Assembly: GCA_009760855.2 (NCBI GenBank)
Contig: WPIO01000050.1
Span: forward strand, 600,501 to 664,500
Length of the DNA stretch: 64,000 nt
Direction: 5' to 3'
Source: Cristatella mucedo
Taxonomy: Eukaryota > Bryozoa > Phylactolaemata > Cristatellidae
Shown here: one piece after another, positions 57,344 through 64,000 of the stretch
Layout of the letters: the number at the start of each line of letters is the position of its first letter
Numbering within the stretch: the stretch's first letter is position 1
The notes under the pieces: generated by a model
What the model was told of the DNA's origin: nothing
What the model saw: only the letters and a program-made list of their open reading frames with translations
Databases searched by the model: none
Made by a program: the position numbers and the translations under genes

Positions 57344-59850
57344 ACACACAATACGATTCAATATTGTCTTGGAGCCAATGGAGGTCTTTCACTGCTGCAC
57401 GGGTCGTTTATCCACAACTGACTTCGCCTGCTCATTATTTCGCGCCGGCTCAACATTATGCCTCCCACTTTTTTATTTGAAGGCTGTTGGCCTGCAATTG
57501 CGATTGCGGACTGAACGTCATTTAAGCCTCGACGGCCCAACAGGAAATCTAGTGGCAGACAACCATGTATCGAGCAAGGCTTTGCCGAACACACGGCTAC
57601 AGATCAATGTTGCATTAAAATCACTCAGTTTCGGCCGCTGCACCACGTGCTCGGTACTTCACCTTGCTCGGGCGAGACTTGGAGCCCGAAGGCGCCCATC
57701 TCTCTGAGACCCTGCAGAGTGTCAGCTTCGATCATCTCCAGCTGATCATTCTTTGCAGGTTGATTAACCTCCTGAAACCACGGTAAGGTTCTTAAAAAAG
57801 GGAACAAGCAACACGCGCTCGGATGGCTAGAAAGATGGCTAGATAGATGGAGCTGGGATTCTAAAAAAGCGCCAAGGAGCCACAGCCGCGGCAGCAGCCG
57901 TTGGCCGAAGCCGAAGCGGTTACGACAACCGTGGCGCAGCTAACCCCCGCCATAGCAGCAGCAAATGGTGGCCATAGGAGTAGTGGCCGGGAGTTGCTCA
58001 CCTGGAAGAACTTCTCCACTGGAGGAAGGAGTATTTCCAGCGTGCTGCGCTGCTCTGGCGTGAGCACTGCAAAGACGACCAGAGGGTGAGAGAGTGGAGA
58101 GTTGGCAAGCTGTGTCCAGTGCATGCAGTACGGCTGCGGCAGGAAGATGCAAGCACGGCGGGAGGCCACCGAGAGGGGCTGCGCGCTGTTGCTGTGATGG
58201 TGGCCTACCGTCGGTGGCAGGATATGGAAGCACCTGCTCCGTCTTGATGATCCCTCGGAACATGTTCATAGCAAACGAGGAAGACTAAAATCACAGGGCA
58301 AAGCCAGAGAGATAGGACTCGGCCGACATCGATGCCTAACTTAGGTGACACGTGTCCCAGTGCGTCGCACTTGCAAGGAAGAATACAGCAGAGCGACCGT
58401 GTTACTCAGAAACTGCTGCCGCCTGCCCCCCCACGCTCCGTCTGAAGAAACAGCAGCGCAGCTCGAGAAAAAAAAGAGCTCGCGAGATTGGCATCGCGCC
58501 CGGGCAGGCAGCGTCACTGTTTTGCTACTGCAAAGGTTCACGAGTGCAGCGCGGCTGCTTGGCTTGACATGCAGTGCGCATGCCGACGAATGCTAATAAG
58601 ACGGCACACGGGGGAGAGGGAATGATGCTGGCAATCCCGCTACTAATTCCACAATCCACAGCATGCATGCAGCCATCACTGCCAATGACTGCACGAAGCC
58701 GCGGGGAGTAAGCAGGTGCTATGCTGCCGAGTTTCTCACAGAGCATTTCCTGGGCCGCATTCTAAGCTCAAGCTGTGCTGTCTGCGCACAGTGCCCTCCT
58801 CCGGGAAGGCGTGCCGGTCTCACAGCGTACCTGCACCTGCTCTCGATGCCGCCTGGTCTCGCGCACAGCAGGACGCTCCGAGCTGGAGCGAGGTGCCAGC
58901 TCTGTGCGGCGGCTTGCCCCTCGCGCCGCCCCCCCCCCGACGAAAGGATAGAAGCTTGGGATCCACACAGTCGTGATGCACATCCGGTCCACATCCAGCC
59001 GGAGCCTCTTTGGCACGGCCCACAGGCAGCCAACCAGATCGTTCCTTGGCTCAAAGGTAACCAATGCCAACGAATGCCTCTCTCTCTTTCTCCCCTCTCC
59101 CTCTTTCTGGACTGCGCACAACACACAGTGCATCAACTTTTAAGGTCTTACCCACTAAGTTTTAGGTTTCTTTGTTACTTTTGTTAAGTTTACTTACATG
59201 CAATCTCCCTTTCTCGAGCTCCATGCACCTTTCCTGTATGAACCATATGCTTTACTTACTTCTGTGGTTTAGTAGTAACTCTGAACAAACTCATAATCAT
59301 CTGAGATGGGAGCTCTAGGTCTCTCCAGTCCGAAGCACCTGATGCTTGGAGCTTGCACCAAACTGGTATCAAGTTCCTTTGGCTAGATGGGATTTGAAAA
59401 TAAAAGTAGCATCCCACATCTCCCTAGTTTCACATAGTTATGAACATGGTTCACGTGGTTTAGGCTACAGGTGCCATGAACGATGAAATCTTCCATGATA
59501 TTATCCATAAGTTGACAGATATACATATTCCACTGCAAGCCTATGTGAAGCATGAGAAGTGTCATCTTTATACTGGTGTAATTATCACAGCTAGAAAGAG
59601 GTTTAGTTTCCCTGGGGAGCTACATAAATGCATTGCTATCATTATTGTGGCCGAAAGTCAACAGGGCAAAATAAGATGAATATAATTCATTTCATTTGTC
59701 ACACACATATTTCAAACCTGGAAGGCAGCCAATACGACTCAGCTAAGGTTCAAGTAGCATCAACACACAACAACCGTGTGCAAATAAATGCACGAATAAT
59801 CTGCTTAAGATGTGATTGTGCTTGCAGCCAAAATACGACTGATCGAGTGC

Positions 59851-59940
<90 letters not shown>

Positions 59941-60709
59941 CTGCTGCCTGAATTGTTCTGTTCTGCATACGCATGCCAGCACAAAGCACAAAGCAGCTGA
60001 CTGCCACTGGTGAGTCATGCTTGCTGGCTAGGCAAGCTGGGGGACCTTCGGTGGGTCCGAAGTCCATGCATTATCGGTCGGTTTCTTGACATGGACCAAG
60101 TGTGTCTAGGGGGGCAGAGAGACGCGCTACCAATAAGACCCGCAAGCCAGCGAATCGAACCGAGCCAAACTCGAGCTAGAACGGCAGCAGCTTTCCAGTG
60201 AGAGTCGAGTAGGAGACAATGTCAAGACCCGGAAGGCCGTCCCCTTGCCATTCCGGTATGCAGAGCGAAAAGCTCAAACTGGCACGCGACGCCAACGAAC
60301 CGGTTCGCATACAGCAGCAGCTCGAAGCAGCATCTCTCACCTCTCCTCCTCCTCCTCCTCCACTGCCACTGCTGCCTCCACTGCTTTGCCTTGCCTGGTC
60401 GACAAGTGGCAGGCATTTGGCCGGCCCACTGAAAGTCTTCGGGCCGCTACAACCGGAGACAGGACGGCGCCTGGACCTTGACTGTGCGACCGGTCAGCCT
60501 CGCTGGCGAAGCTGCGTTCGAGGACCGGGTGACATTTACAAGCTTCGGGAAGGAAGCCGGCGCCGGCTTCCTTCCCGGCGGCCTCATGCCGACAGGACCG
60601 ATCCAGCGGCGAGGATGCGTCTCACAGCGTTCAATCGCCAAAAGGATCCGCCCACGAGTCGACAGCCCACAGCGGCGGGGCCCCGCGCGGCGGCGGCGGC
60701 CAGGCGCAT
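40066..60709 (-). CDS. ACADVL: Very long-chain acyl-CoA dehydrogenase, mitochondrial (16-exon gene model)
   Basis: The enzyme performs the FAD-dependent alpha,beta-dehydrogenation of very long-chain acyl-CoAs at the inner mitochondrial membrane, the first step of beta-oxidation. Joining minus-strand exons 60709-60626, 60481-60341, 58284-58209, 58066-58002, 57771-57663, 55508-55414, 51752-51621, 49975-49862, 49763-49678, 48798-48600, 48261-48070, 47427-47263, 46750-46577, 46321-46249, 45295-45147 and 40203-40066 gives about 663 residues; human VLCAD has 655. Every junction is GT-AG and phase-compatible. Visible landmarks are the FAD/substrate motif [10 protein letters not shown] (about 224-233), [11 protein letters not shown] in exon 8, and RIFEGTND with the catalytic glutamate at about residue 470. 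The C-terminal region typical of VLCAD and ACAD9 follows (about 487-663). Motifs such as EVNQPAKND and [10 protein letters not shown] match VLCAD better than ACAD9. Exons 3-16 are secure by homology; exons 1-2 (transit peptide and linker) are inferred. Confidence 0.96.
40492..40628. repeat. (CT)n microsatellite in the last ACADVL intron
   Basis: About 137 bp of CT repeats with CCCT interruptions at the distal end. Confidence 0.95.
41135..41250 (+). mobile_element. LINE-tailed SINE (family S2)
   Basis: GAGGTCGTGGGCTCGAGCTCGAGGCGTATGTGAAGCGCCTGAATAGAGACCATGTTCTCTTGGGACACT. It is followed directly by CA and TA microsatellites. Confidence 0.65.
41250..41398. repeat. (CA)n-(TA)n microsatellite
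   Basis: Eight or so CA units, then TA with CGTA interruptions, then about 45 uninterrupted TA units. Confidence 0.95.
42388..42530 (+). mobile_element. LINE-tailed SINE (family S2)
   Basis: GTCTTTGGCCCAGTGATTCAGGTGC head, then GAAGTGCCTGACTAGAGACTAAGTTCTTTTAGGGCGCTATAG tail. Confidence 0.68.
42957..43001. repeat. (GT)n microsatellite
   Basis: GT repeats interspersed with GC, about 45 bp. Confidence 0.9.
43040..43795 (-). mobile_element. L2-like LINE 3' part (family A) in an ACADVL intron
   Basis: The minus strand codes [37 protein letters not shown] and QTSNPLKTF remains. The tail is AATAATAATAATAC at 43041. Confidence 0.85.
44157..44252. repeat. (ATGT)n microsatellite
   Basis: About 23 tetranucleotide units, ATGC at the edges and ATGT in the centre, abutting a LINE family B 3' end. 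Confidence 0.95.
44253..44682 (-). mobile_element. LINE family B 3' part
   Basis: The minus strand codes [20 protein letters not shown] then [20 protein letters not shown] without a stop over this span, so it is the best-preserved family B copy. Confidence 0.78.
44683..44845 (+). mobile_element. tRNA-derived SINE (family S1)
   Basis: AGGTCGAGGGTTCAAATACTGCAGG (B-box region), GCCAACTGCAAGCAGTGATGATAGCC body and AAATGAGGCTGTTAAATCAGTATTATTATT end. Confidence 0.72.
45147..45295 (-). CDS. ACADVL: ACADVL exon 15
   Basis: Codes [21 protein letters not shown] onward to LLCNTFCDK, matching human [30 protein letters not shown]. The acceptor is TGATTGCAG and the donor ACAAG|GTAGGT; phases are 1 and 0. 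Confidence 0.96.
46249..46321 (-). CDS. ACADVL: ACADVL exon 14
   Basis: Codes [20 protein letters not shown] then KKIA, matching human ...[20 protein letters not shown]. The acceptor is CGAGCTCAG and the donor CGCAG|GTCGGC; phases are 0 and 1. The reading frame runs on into the intron before a stop, which could mislead a single-exon annotation. Confidence 0.9.
46577..46750 (-). CDS. ACADVL: ACADVL exon 13 (VLCAD-specific C-terminal region)
   Basis: Fifty-eight codons including [12 protein letters not shown], matching human ALKNPFGNAGLL, then an Ala/Gly/Arg-rich stretch and [10 protein letters not shown]. This is the region implicated in membrane association of VLCAD. The acceptor is CTCTGCAG and the donor CCAAG|GTGAGC; phase 0-0. 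Confidence 0.95.
47263..47427 (-). CDS. ACADVL: ACADVL exon 12 (catalytic glutamate)
   Basis: Fifty-five codons, [16 protein letters not shown] and onward to [20 protein letters not shown]. The Glu of FEGTND is the catalytic base in VLCAD (Glu462 of the human precursor). The acceptor is GCCCGCAG and the donor ATCCAG|GTTAGT; phase 0-0. Confidence 0.98.
48070..48261 (-). CDS. ACADVL: ACADVL exon 11
   Basis: Sixty-four codons including [19 protein letters not shown] and [13 protein letters not shown], the start of the C-terminal helical domain. The acceptor is CTCTGCCAG and the donor GCTCG|GTGAGC; phase 0-0. Confidence 0.97.
48600..48798 (-). CDS. ACADVL: ACADVL exon 10
   Basis: Sixty-six full codons from [19 protein letters not shown] through [20 protein letters not shown] to [10 protein letters not shown]. 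This is the most strongly conserved block in the gene. The acceptor is CACTTTAAG and the donor AAGCG|GTGAGA; phases are 2 and 0. Confidence 0.98.
49070..49470 (-). mobile_element. Old LINE fragment in an ACADVL intron
   Basis: The minus strand has [20 protein letters not shown] near 49440 and [20 protein letters not shown] near 49170, in the order of an L2-type C-terminus, but strongly diverged. Confidence 0.6.
49678..49763 (-). CDS. ACADVL: ACADVL exon 9
   Basis: Codes [20 protein letters not shown] then ERSFGGVT, matching human [28 protein letters not shown]. The acceptor is AATTGCAG and the donor ACATC|GTGAGT; phases are 0 and 2. Confidence 0.97.
49862..49975 (-). CDS. ACADVL: ACADVL exon 8 (middle beta domain)
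   Basis: Thirty-eight codons, [20 protein letters not shown] then [18 protein letters not shown]. NGSKxWISNGG is the conserved beta-domain core of the family. The acceptor is CTGCTGTAG and the donor CCAAG|GTGCAC; phase 0-0. Confidence 0.97.
50995..51440 (-). mobile_element. L2-like LINE 3' fragment (family A) in an ACADVL intron
   Basis: Tail AATAATAATACATTTGTGTAGCACCCTCAGATAACTTAATC; protein remnants [18 protein letters not shown] and [20 protein letters not shown]. Confidence 0.8.
51621..51752 (-). CDS. ACADVL: ACADVL exon 7 (FAD/substrate motif)
   Basis: Forty-four codons beginning [20 protein letters not shown] and ending [11 protein letters not shown]. The last stretch is the acyl-CoA dehydrogenase family signature contacting FAD and substrate. 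The acceptor is TGCTCCCAG and the donor CTAAC|GTGAGT; phase 0-0. Confidence 0.97.
52690..53690 (+). mobile_element. Dead Tc1/mariner transposase in an ACADVL intron
   Basis: The order of motifs is that of a Tc1-type transposase: an N-terminal remnant near 52700, [13 protein letters not shown] (first catalytic Asp, about 53082-53120), [20 protein letters not shown] (about 53176-53235), then NQNAYVDIV and [10 protein letters not shown] (second Asp, about 53350-53376). The typical SPDLNPIE segment follows, with stop codons where Pro and the third catalytic acidic residue are expected (about 53458 and 53476), then [10 protein letters not shown]. At least one frame change and several stops make it non-functional. 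I could not define the terminal inverted repeats. Confidence 0.85.
54015..55215 (+). mobile_element. L2-like LINE internal region (endonuclease and start of reverse transcriptase)
   Basis: Remnants in shifted frames include DLITLTETWLT (about 54220-54255) and [17 protein letters not shown] (about 54430-54480), typical of the APE-type endonuclease of CR1/L2 elements. The last part (about 55100-55215) matches the ...ATCAGCTC...GTCAAGTCTGCC stretch of family A. Many stops. Confidence 0.65.
55414..55508 (-). CDS. ACADVL: ACADVL exon 6
   Basis: Codes [20 protein letters not shown] then [12 protein letters not shown], matching human GGVGLCNTQYARLVEIVG. The acceptor is GCTTGCAG and the donor ATCAG|GTGAGC; phases are 1 and 0. 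Confidence 0.97.
55900..56080 (-). mobile_element. LINE-tailed SINE (family S2)
   Basis: The minus strand has GTCGTGGGCTCGAGTCCC and ends GATTAGGTTCTCTTGGGGCCC, followed by an AT-rich tail. The head (AAGGTGCTTGCTCGACCAAGG) matches 36156. Confidence 0.7.
56220..57175 (-). mobile_element. L2-like LINE 3' part (family A), well preserved
   Basis: The minus strand codes [20 protein letters not shown], then [17 protein letters not shown], and ends [14 protein letters not shown]. Tail AATAATAATAATGC. It is the best copy for building the family A consensus C-terminus. Confidence 0.88.
57300..57350. repeat. (CA)n microsatellite
   Basis: About 24 CA units with one TA. Confidence 0.95.
57663..57771 (-). 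CDS. ACADVL: ACADVL exon 5
   Basis: Codes [20 protein letters not shown] and continues to [11 protein letters not shown], nearly identical to the human VLCAD N-terminal helical domain. The acceptor is GGTTTCAG and the donor CAAG|GTGAAG; phases are 0 and 1. Confidence 0.97.
58002..58066 (-). CDS. ACADVL: ACADVL exon 4
   Basis: Codes [22 protein letters not shown] (split), matching the helix preceding FFEEVNDPAKND in human VLCAD. The acceptor is GTCTTTGCAG and the donor CCAG|GTGAGC; phases are 1 and 0. Confidence 0.94.
58209..58284 (-). CDS. ACADVL: ACADVL exon 3
   Basis: Codes [20 protein letters not shown] and five more residues, aligning with the human SFAVGMFKGQ...DQVFPYPS segment at the start of the mature enzyme. 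The acceptor is GATTTTAG and the donor GACG|GTAGGC; phases are 0 and 1. Confidence 0.93.
58285..60340. other. Inferred ACADVL intron 2
   Basis: Apart from the GA repeat I see no conserved segment. Frames at 58663-59187 (plus) and 58719-59126 (minus) overlap and show no motif. Confidence 0.4.
59848..59936. repeat. (GA)n microsatellite
   Basis: About 44 uninterrupted GA units. Confidence 0.95.
60341..60481 (-). CDS. ACADVL: ACADVL exon 2 (tentative; Arg-rich then Gly/Ser linker)
   Basis: A 47-codon phase 0-0 exon. It begins SRSRRRP after a weak acceptor (CACAG, poor pyrimidine tract) and ends in a Gly-rich run plus Glu before a good GTGAGA donor. It would bring the total N-terminus to about 75 residues, close to that of human VLCAD. 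An alternative acceptor (TTTCAG, near 60435) is in phase 2 and does not fit exon 1. Confidence 0.45.
60626..60709 (-). CDS. ACADVL: ACADVL exon 1 (tentative; mitochondrial transit peptide)
   Basis: The ATG at 60709 opens a 28-residue Ala/Arg-rich stretch without acidic residues (begins [10 protein letters not shown]), as expected of a mitochondrial presequence. It ends at a strong GTGAGA donor in phase 0. An in-frame ATG further upstream at 60868 is possible. Presequences are not conserved, so the call rests on position, composition and phase. Confidence 0.45.
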
Positions 60710-61189
60710 ACGAAATGCTCCTTCGGCAGCTGCTGCTTTAGCACGGACAGCAGCAGCAGCAGCGTTCTTAGCTCGGTCAGCTCCCAGCCATTGTCGGTTG
60801 TCAAGTGGTGCCGCTTCCGCGGCCGCAGCGTCAAAATTGAAAGCGAAACCGCGAAATCTTGCGCACAACCAGCCAGTTACTCAGCAAACGAGCAAGCTCT
60901 CGACGCTAAACGGCCGCAGAGCTACGTTACCGTCGAACATCTAGGTTACGCAAGAGACAGCGACCGATCCCCCCCGAGCGGCGAACGTACCTGGTTCTTC
61001 CCAGTTCGCATAGCAGTCTCGGCGTTCGCAGAGCGACGGCAAGGCGACTCATTCTGGTAGCGGTTAGGTCTAGCTAGGACCGCAGGACGACGATGGCTGC
61101 TGGCAGGCGCTGAACCCGGAGCGGTCACGGTGAAGGCTCCAAAGTCCAATTCCGGTCTGGGCGTGACCGCGGCTGCGAACCGTTTCAAC
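60710..61189. promoter_or_regulatory. Candidate bidirectional promoter between ACADVL and MED11
   Basis: About 480 bp separate the inferred ACADVL start codon (minus) from the MED11 start codon (plus). The stretch is GC- and CpG-rich and has no obvious TATA box for either gene, as is usual for housekeeping bidirectional promoters. Transcription starts are not visible from sequence. Confidence 0.5.
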
Positions 61190-61265
61190 ATGGCTGCGCC
61201 CGTGGAGAAGTTGCGTATGCTGGAGCAAATCGAACGTGACATCGGGTCGGCAATCGAAAATGCCG
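61190..61265 (+). CDS. MED11: Mediator subunit 11, first coding exon
   Basis: MED11 is a small head-module subunit of the Mediator complex, acting in the nucleus at RNA polymerase II promoters. The exon codes 25 residues plus one base, MAAPVEKLRMLEQIERDIGS then AIENA-G. This matches the family N-terminus (human ...RLRALEDIEREIGAILQNAG). It ends at GCCG|GTAAGC in phase 1. MED11 proteins are about 117-130 residues, so roughly four fifths of the coding sequence is missing here. I found no exon resembling the rest up to 64000, so it should lie beyond the window. Confidence 0.75.
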
Positions 61266-63690
61266 GTAAGCGAGAGCTCTCGTTGCGCCACTTTGTTATC
61301 GAAAGCGCTTCGGTATTCGACCGAGTCACGGTTGTTGTGCTGCTGGCAGCCCCGAACCGAGCTCAGCGCGCATACTTTATTTGCACTGAGCCTTGCAAGT
61401 TTTGCCCTGTCCCCAGGACCGCCGCGCCTGCAAAACGCTTCTGCGTACCTTGGTAGAGTAGCTTGCAAACGTCGATTGTACTGCTTAGCGCATGGGCGAT
61501 GGCGAGACGAGACGTGAGCCGTTTTGTGCCGGTTGTGGGCCGGCTGTGTTGACGCACACTGGCCTGCAGAATCTTGATGTGAAACAATGCAACGGCTTGG
61601 AACTCTGACGGCCACGGGCCACTAAACGTGCAGAGTGCTGCAATTGCATTGTATACCTTGCGCTAACAATGGCCGCACGAATTAAGACAGCCTGAAGCTC
61701 GGAGGCCACTAGCGATGTATCAATAGTTATGAATGGGCTTGCATCACCGGTTGGACACAGCCTGCAGCCTGCGATTTCTTCTAAAAATACTGGTGGACAC
61801 CATCCGTTAGTAACTAAAGATTAGCTATCGCTGTAAATGCACTTACCACAGCTGCATGCGGTTACTGTGGTGATTGATATGATCAGCTGTACGGCTTGTG
61901 TTCTGTCCTAGCTGTCGCTAAAAGTGCTCCATTGATCCCACGCGATTCGAATATTGCACTCGCTTGCCTATAGGCTCACAGCCGATGGCGAATCATGGTA
62001 TGTGTTGAGCCTGCTGTCGCTACTGAGTAATCTGATCTGATATGGCTTACCTCGAGGTAGACCGTGAGAAGCATGGCAAACAACAGGGCCCAGGCAAGCT
62101 CCTATATGGTGCAGCAGCTTACCTGTTACCTAGACTGACTAACCGCCCACCCAGGCTGACATCGCTTGCAGGCCAAGTTGCTGCTTGGATCTTTCATTTA
62201 AAGGTATATGTTGAGAAAATACCGAGGAGATTGGTTCAGCAATCAAATGTTCGTTCATGGTACCTTGAGAAAGACAAATGTGCCAGAAATGGAATCTGAA
62301 CTTTGACGACTTCGACTTAAAAAAAAGCATTAGCATTAGCTAGTCAAAAACTGGTTGCCCGAAGTAAACCAGTAGCAGCATAACCAAAGAAGATATGCTG
62401 CTACTGGTGTCCCAACTTTCTGAACCTTGTCGCACCGAGGTACATGTCAGCAGTTTGTTGAGGTACGTGCTTGTTACTTTGTCACAGCTTCATTTACAGT
62501 TTAGTTTGTGCCTCGTAAATTCCATATCCAACTGGGCCAATACTGCATGGATCAAGGTGATATTTCATATATGAACTCAGTTCTGCTTGTACATCACTGC
62601 AATAGTTCATTTAGGATTTTGTTGGATAGGTTTTGCTGCATGCATCATCAAATATACTTGAGCTATAGATTCTGCAATCATATGCATGTAAAGCAAAACT
62701 TATCCTACCTAAATCAGAAACAAAATGCTGCCATAATGTACAAGCAGAGTTTAGTGAATATTAAAAATTCTGCGTTAATCCGTGTAATATTTGCTGAGTT
62801 ATGAAATTTGTAAGGCACAAATCTACACTGTAAATGAATCTCGAGTAAGTCACGGGCATCTGCCTCAACAAACTGCGAATATATACCACAATGTTCCATG
62901 GTTCTATAAGATGCTGGTCTTTTGAAAGGTATACCATAAACATATTATAATTGTTTGACAAATGTACTTAGTATTTTGTCAACATTTCACCTTTACATGT
63001 ACTTGTGGGCAAACTTTATGCTTGGAAAGCAGGATCTCATCACAGGCAATGCTGATACGATTAAGGAATTTCACATTAAGCCTATTTCTCACGAGCATCT
63101 TTTCGTCCAGCTTCGCCCAGAGTTGTCTGTCAGCAGCATCAGCTTGAAGAGCGTTTGTGTGTGTGCCAGAAGCCGGAAAAGTAACCAACTAGCCAGCTGC
63201 TTGCTAACTCTAGCCGAACTAACTGTGCGTGTGCTTAAAGGGCTTTGGACGACCTGAGAAAATCTGAATCAGCGCTAGTCAGCGTGGTGAGCCAGCGCAA
63301 TCAGCATGAATCCCATGTGTGTGCTGCTGCCACTTCCCTCTCGGGCAGCAGCTCTTCTGTTTTATGAGACCACCCGAAACGTAGGTGTGTCTCTGTCCAC
63401 TCGCCTATGATCGGTTTTCCTTCTTGCTTCTGCTAGACAAGCTGAAGAATTTGCAACTAGCTCTACTTCTGTCGTCCGTTTCCTGTAGTAGTCTTAGCTC
63501 AGAAGACCCACAGGTCGTGGTAACCTAGTTCTTAAAATCAGACGTGGGGTACAGAGTATTGCAGGATGTGTTGATATGTCTGTATAAACTTGTTTTGAAT
63601 TAACCGGTTCAAATTCTGTGTAAAGGCATGAGCACTCTATTCATATGTATGCTGTGTTGTGTTGAGTTTTTCATCTGCCGATCGGATTGG
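61266..63690 (+). other. Probable MED11 intron 1, no coding exon recognised
   Basis: Apart from the SINE at its far end I see no conserved coding segment. Several short open frames (for example 62042-62299 and 62955-63257) lack any recognisable motif and are not flanked by a convincing phase-matched splice pair. Confidence 0.4.
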
Positions 63691-63868
63691 TGAGCCGTGG
63701 TGGCACACTAGGTCAGGCAGTTGCTTTTCATGGCCTCGGTTTTGAGGTCGTGGGTTCGAATCCTGCAGTGGGCGATCCTTTTTTGCCACTGCAAGCAGTG
63801 GTGATAGCCGTAAAGGCTCTTCTGCCGCTATGCAAAAGAGGCTGTTAATCAGTTAATATTTTTTTATT
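63691..63868 (+). mobile_element. tRNA-derived SINE (family S1), best copy
   Basis: Head GAGCCGTGGTGGCACACTAGGT (A-box region), perfect-looking B box GGGTTCGAATCCTGC, body TTGCCACTGCAAGCAGTGGTGATAGCCG, end AGAGGCTGTTAATCAGTT. About 178 bp. Confidence 0.82.
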
Positions 63869-63899
63869 ATCGTGGAACGCCTGTTTTGTACCAGGATGT

Positions 63900-64000
63900 T
63901 CTGCTGTTTTCATTGCTCGCTTACAGACTGTTGGCGACAGAAGCTTTACCTCTGCATGTCCTAGACTGTGGAACTTGCTTCCACAATTCTTACGCAACGA
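63900..64000 (+). mobile_element. LINE family B fragment at the window edge
   Basis: TGTTGGCGACAGAAGC...CTAGACTGTGGAACTTGCTTCCACAATTCTTACGCAACGA is the reverse complement of the 44500-44580 segment (VGDRS...[12 protein letters not shown]) and continues past the window. Confidence 0.7.

Noticed and set aside
60219-60944. 241-codon plus-strand frame between ACADVL and MED11
   Set aside because: It lies antisense to the inferred ACADVL 5' exons, is Ala/Arg/Pro-rich and has no recognisable domain; best explained by composition.
63691-63868. A functional tRNA gene suggested by the B-box GGTTCGAATCC
   Set aside because: The cloverleaf cannot be completed, and the same head is followed by the same unrelated body in several copies, so it is a SINE.

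Overview
The window is animal nuclear DNA, most likely from an invertebrate. The evidence is spliced genes with GT-AG introns, two recognisable metazoan genes (ACADVL and MED11), abundant decayed non-LTR retrotransposons of the L2/CR1 type, tRNA-derived SINEs, a dead Tc1/mariner element, and many long microsatellites. I cannot name the clade or species from sequence alone. Almost every long open reading frame is a by-product of GC-rich DNA, of microsatellites or of retrotransposon remains; the real coding sequence lies in short exons, which I located by homology, splice sites and intron phase.

Layout. 1-7.5 kb: L2-like LINE remains with a nested SINE, interrupted by an exon (4982-5434) coding a Ser/Thr-rich, N-glycosylation-rich stretch. 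8.0-9.0 kb: four or five further plus-strand exons whose phases join to each other and to 4982-5434, forming part of an unrecognised extracellular receptor or matrix protein with a run of five arginines. 10.0-10.5 kb: a 16-bp tandem repeat of 31 units whose second half is built on a 12-bp palindrome. 12.0-13.5 kb and 14.6-15.5 kb: GC-rich, CpG-island-like stretches without a recognised gene, plus a candidate Gln/Ser-rich exon. 15.5-31 kb: LINE and SINE remains, microsatellites and a 39-bp hairpin. 31.5-34.7 kb: a GC-rich island holding a small three-exon minus-strand gene for a 96-residue secreted Gly/Tyr/Gln-rich protein, with a TATA box and a poly(A) signal. 35-40 kb: intergenic sequence, including a CCAAT-bearing minisatellite. 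40.07-60.71 kb: ACADVL on the minus strand, very long-chain acyl-CoA dehydrogenase, reconstructed as 16 exons coding about 663 residues; its introns carry most of the repeats in that interval and a dead Tc1/mariner transposase. 61.19 kb onwards: the first coding exon of MED11 on the plus strand, diverging from ACADVL across about 480 bp; its remaining exons were not found and probably lie beyond the window.

The confident genes are housekeeping: mitochondrial beta-oxidation of very long-chain fatty acids, and a Mediator head subunit. They may share a bidirectional promoter. The two discoveries most worth following are the small Gly/Tyr/Gln-rich secreted protein (32.6-34.1 kb) and the glycosylated, possibly furin-cleaved ectodomain (5.0-9.0 kb). 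Neither is a family I recognise with confidence.
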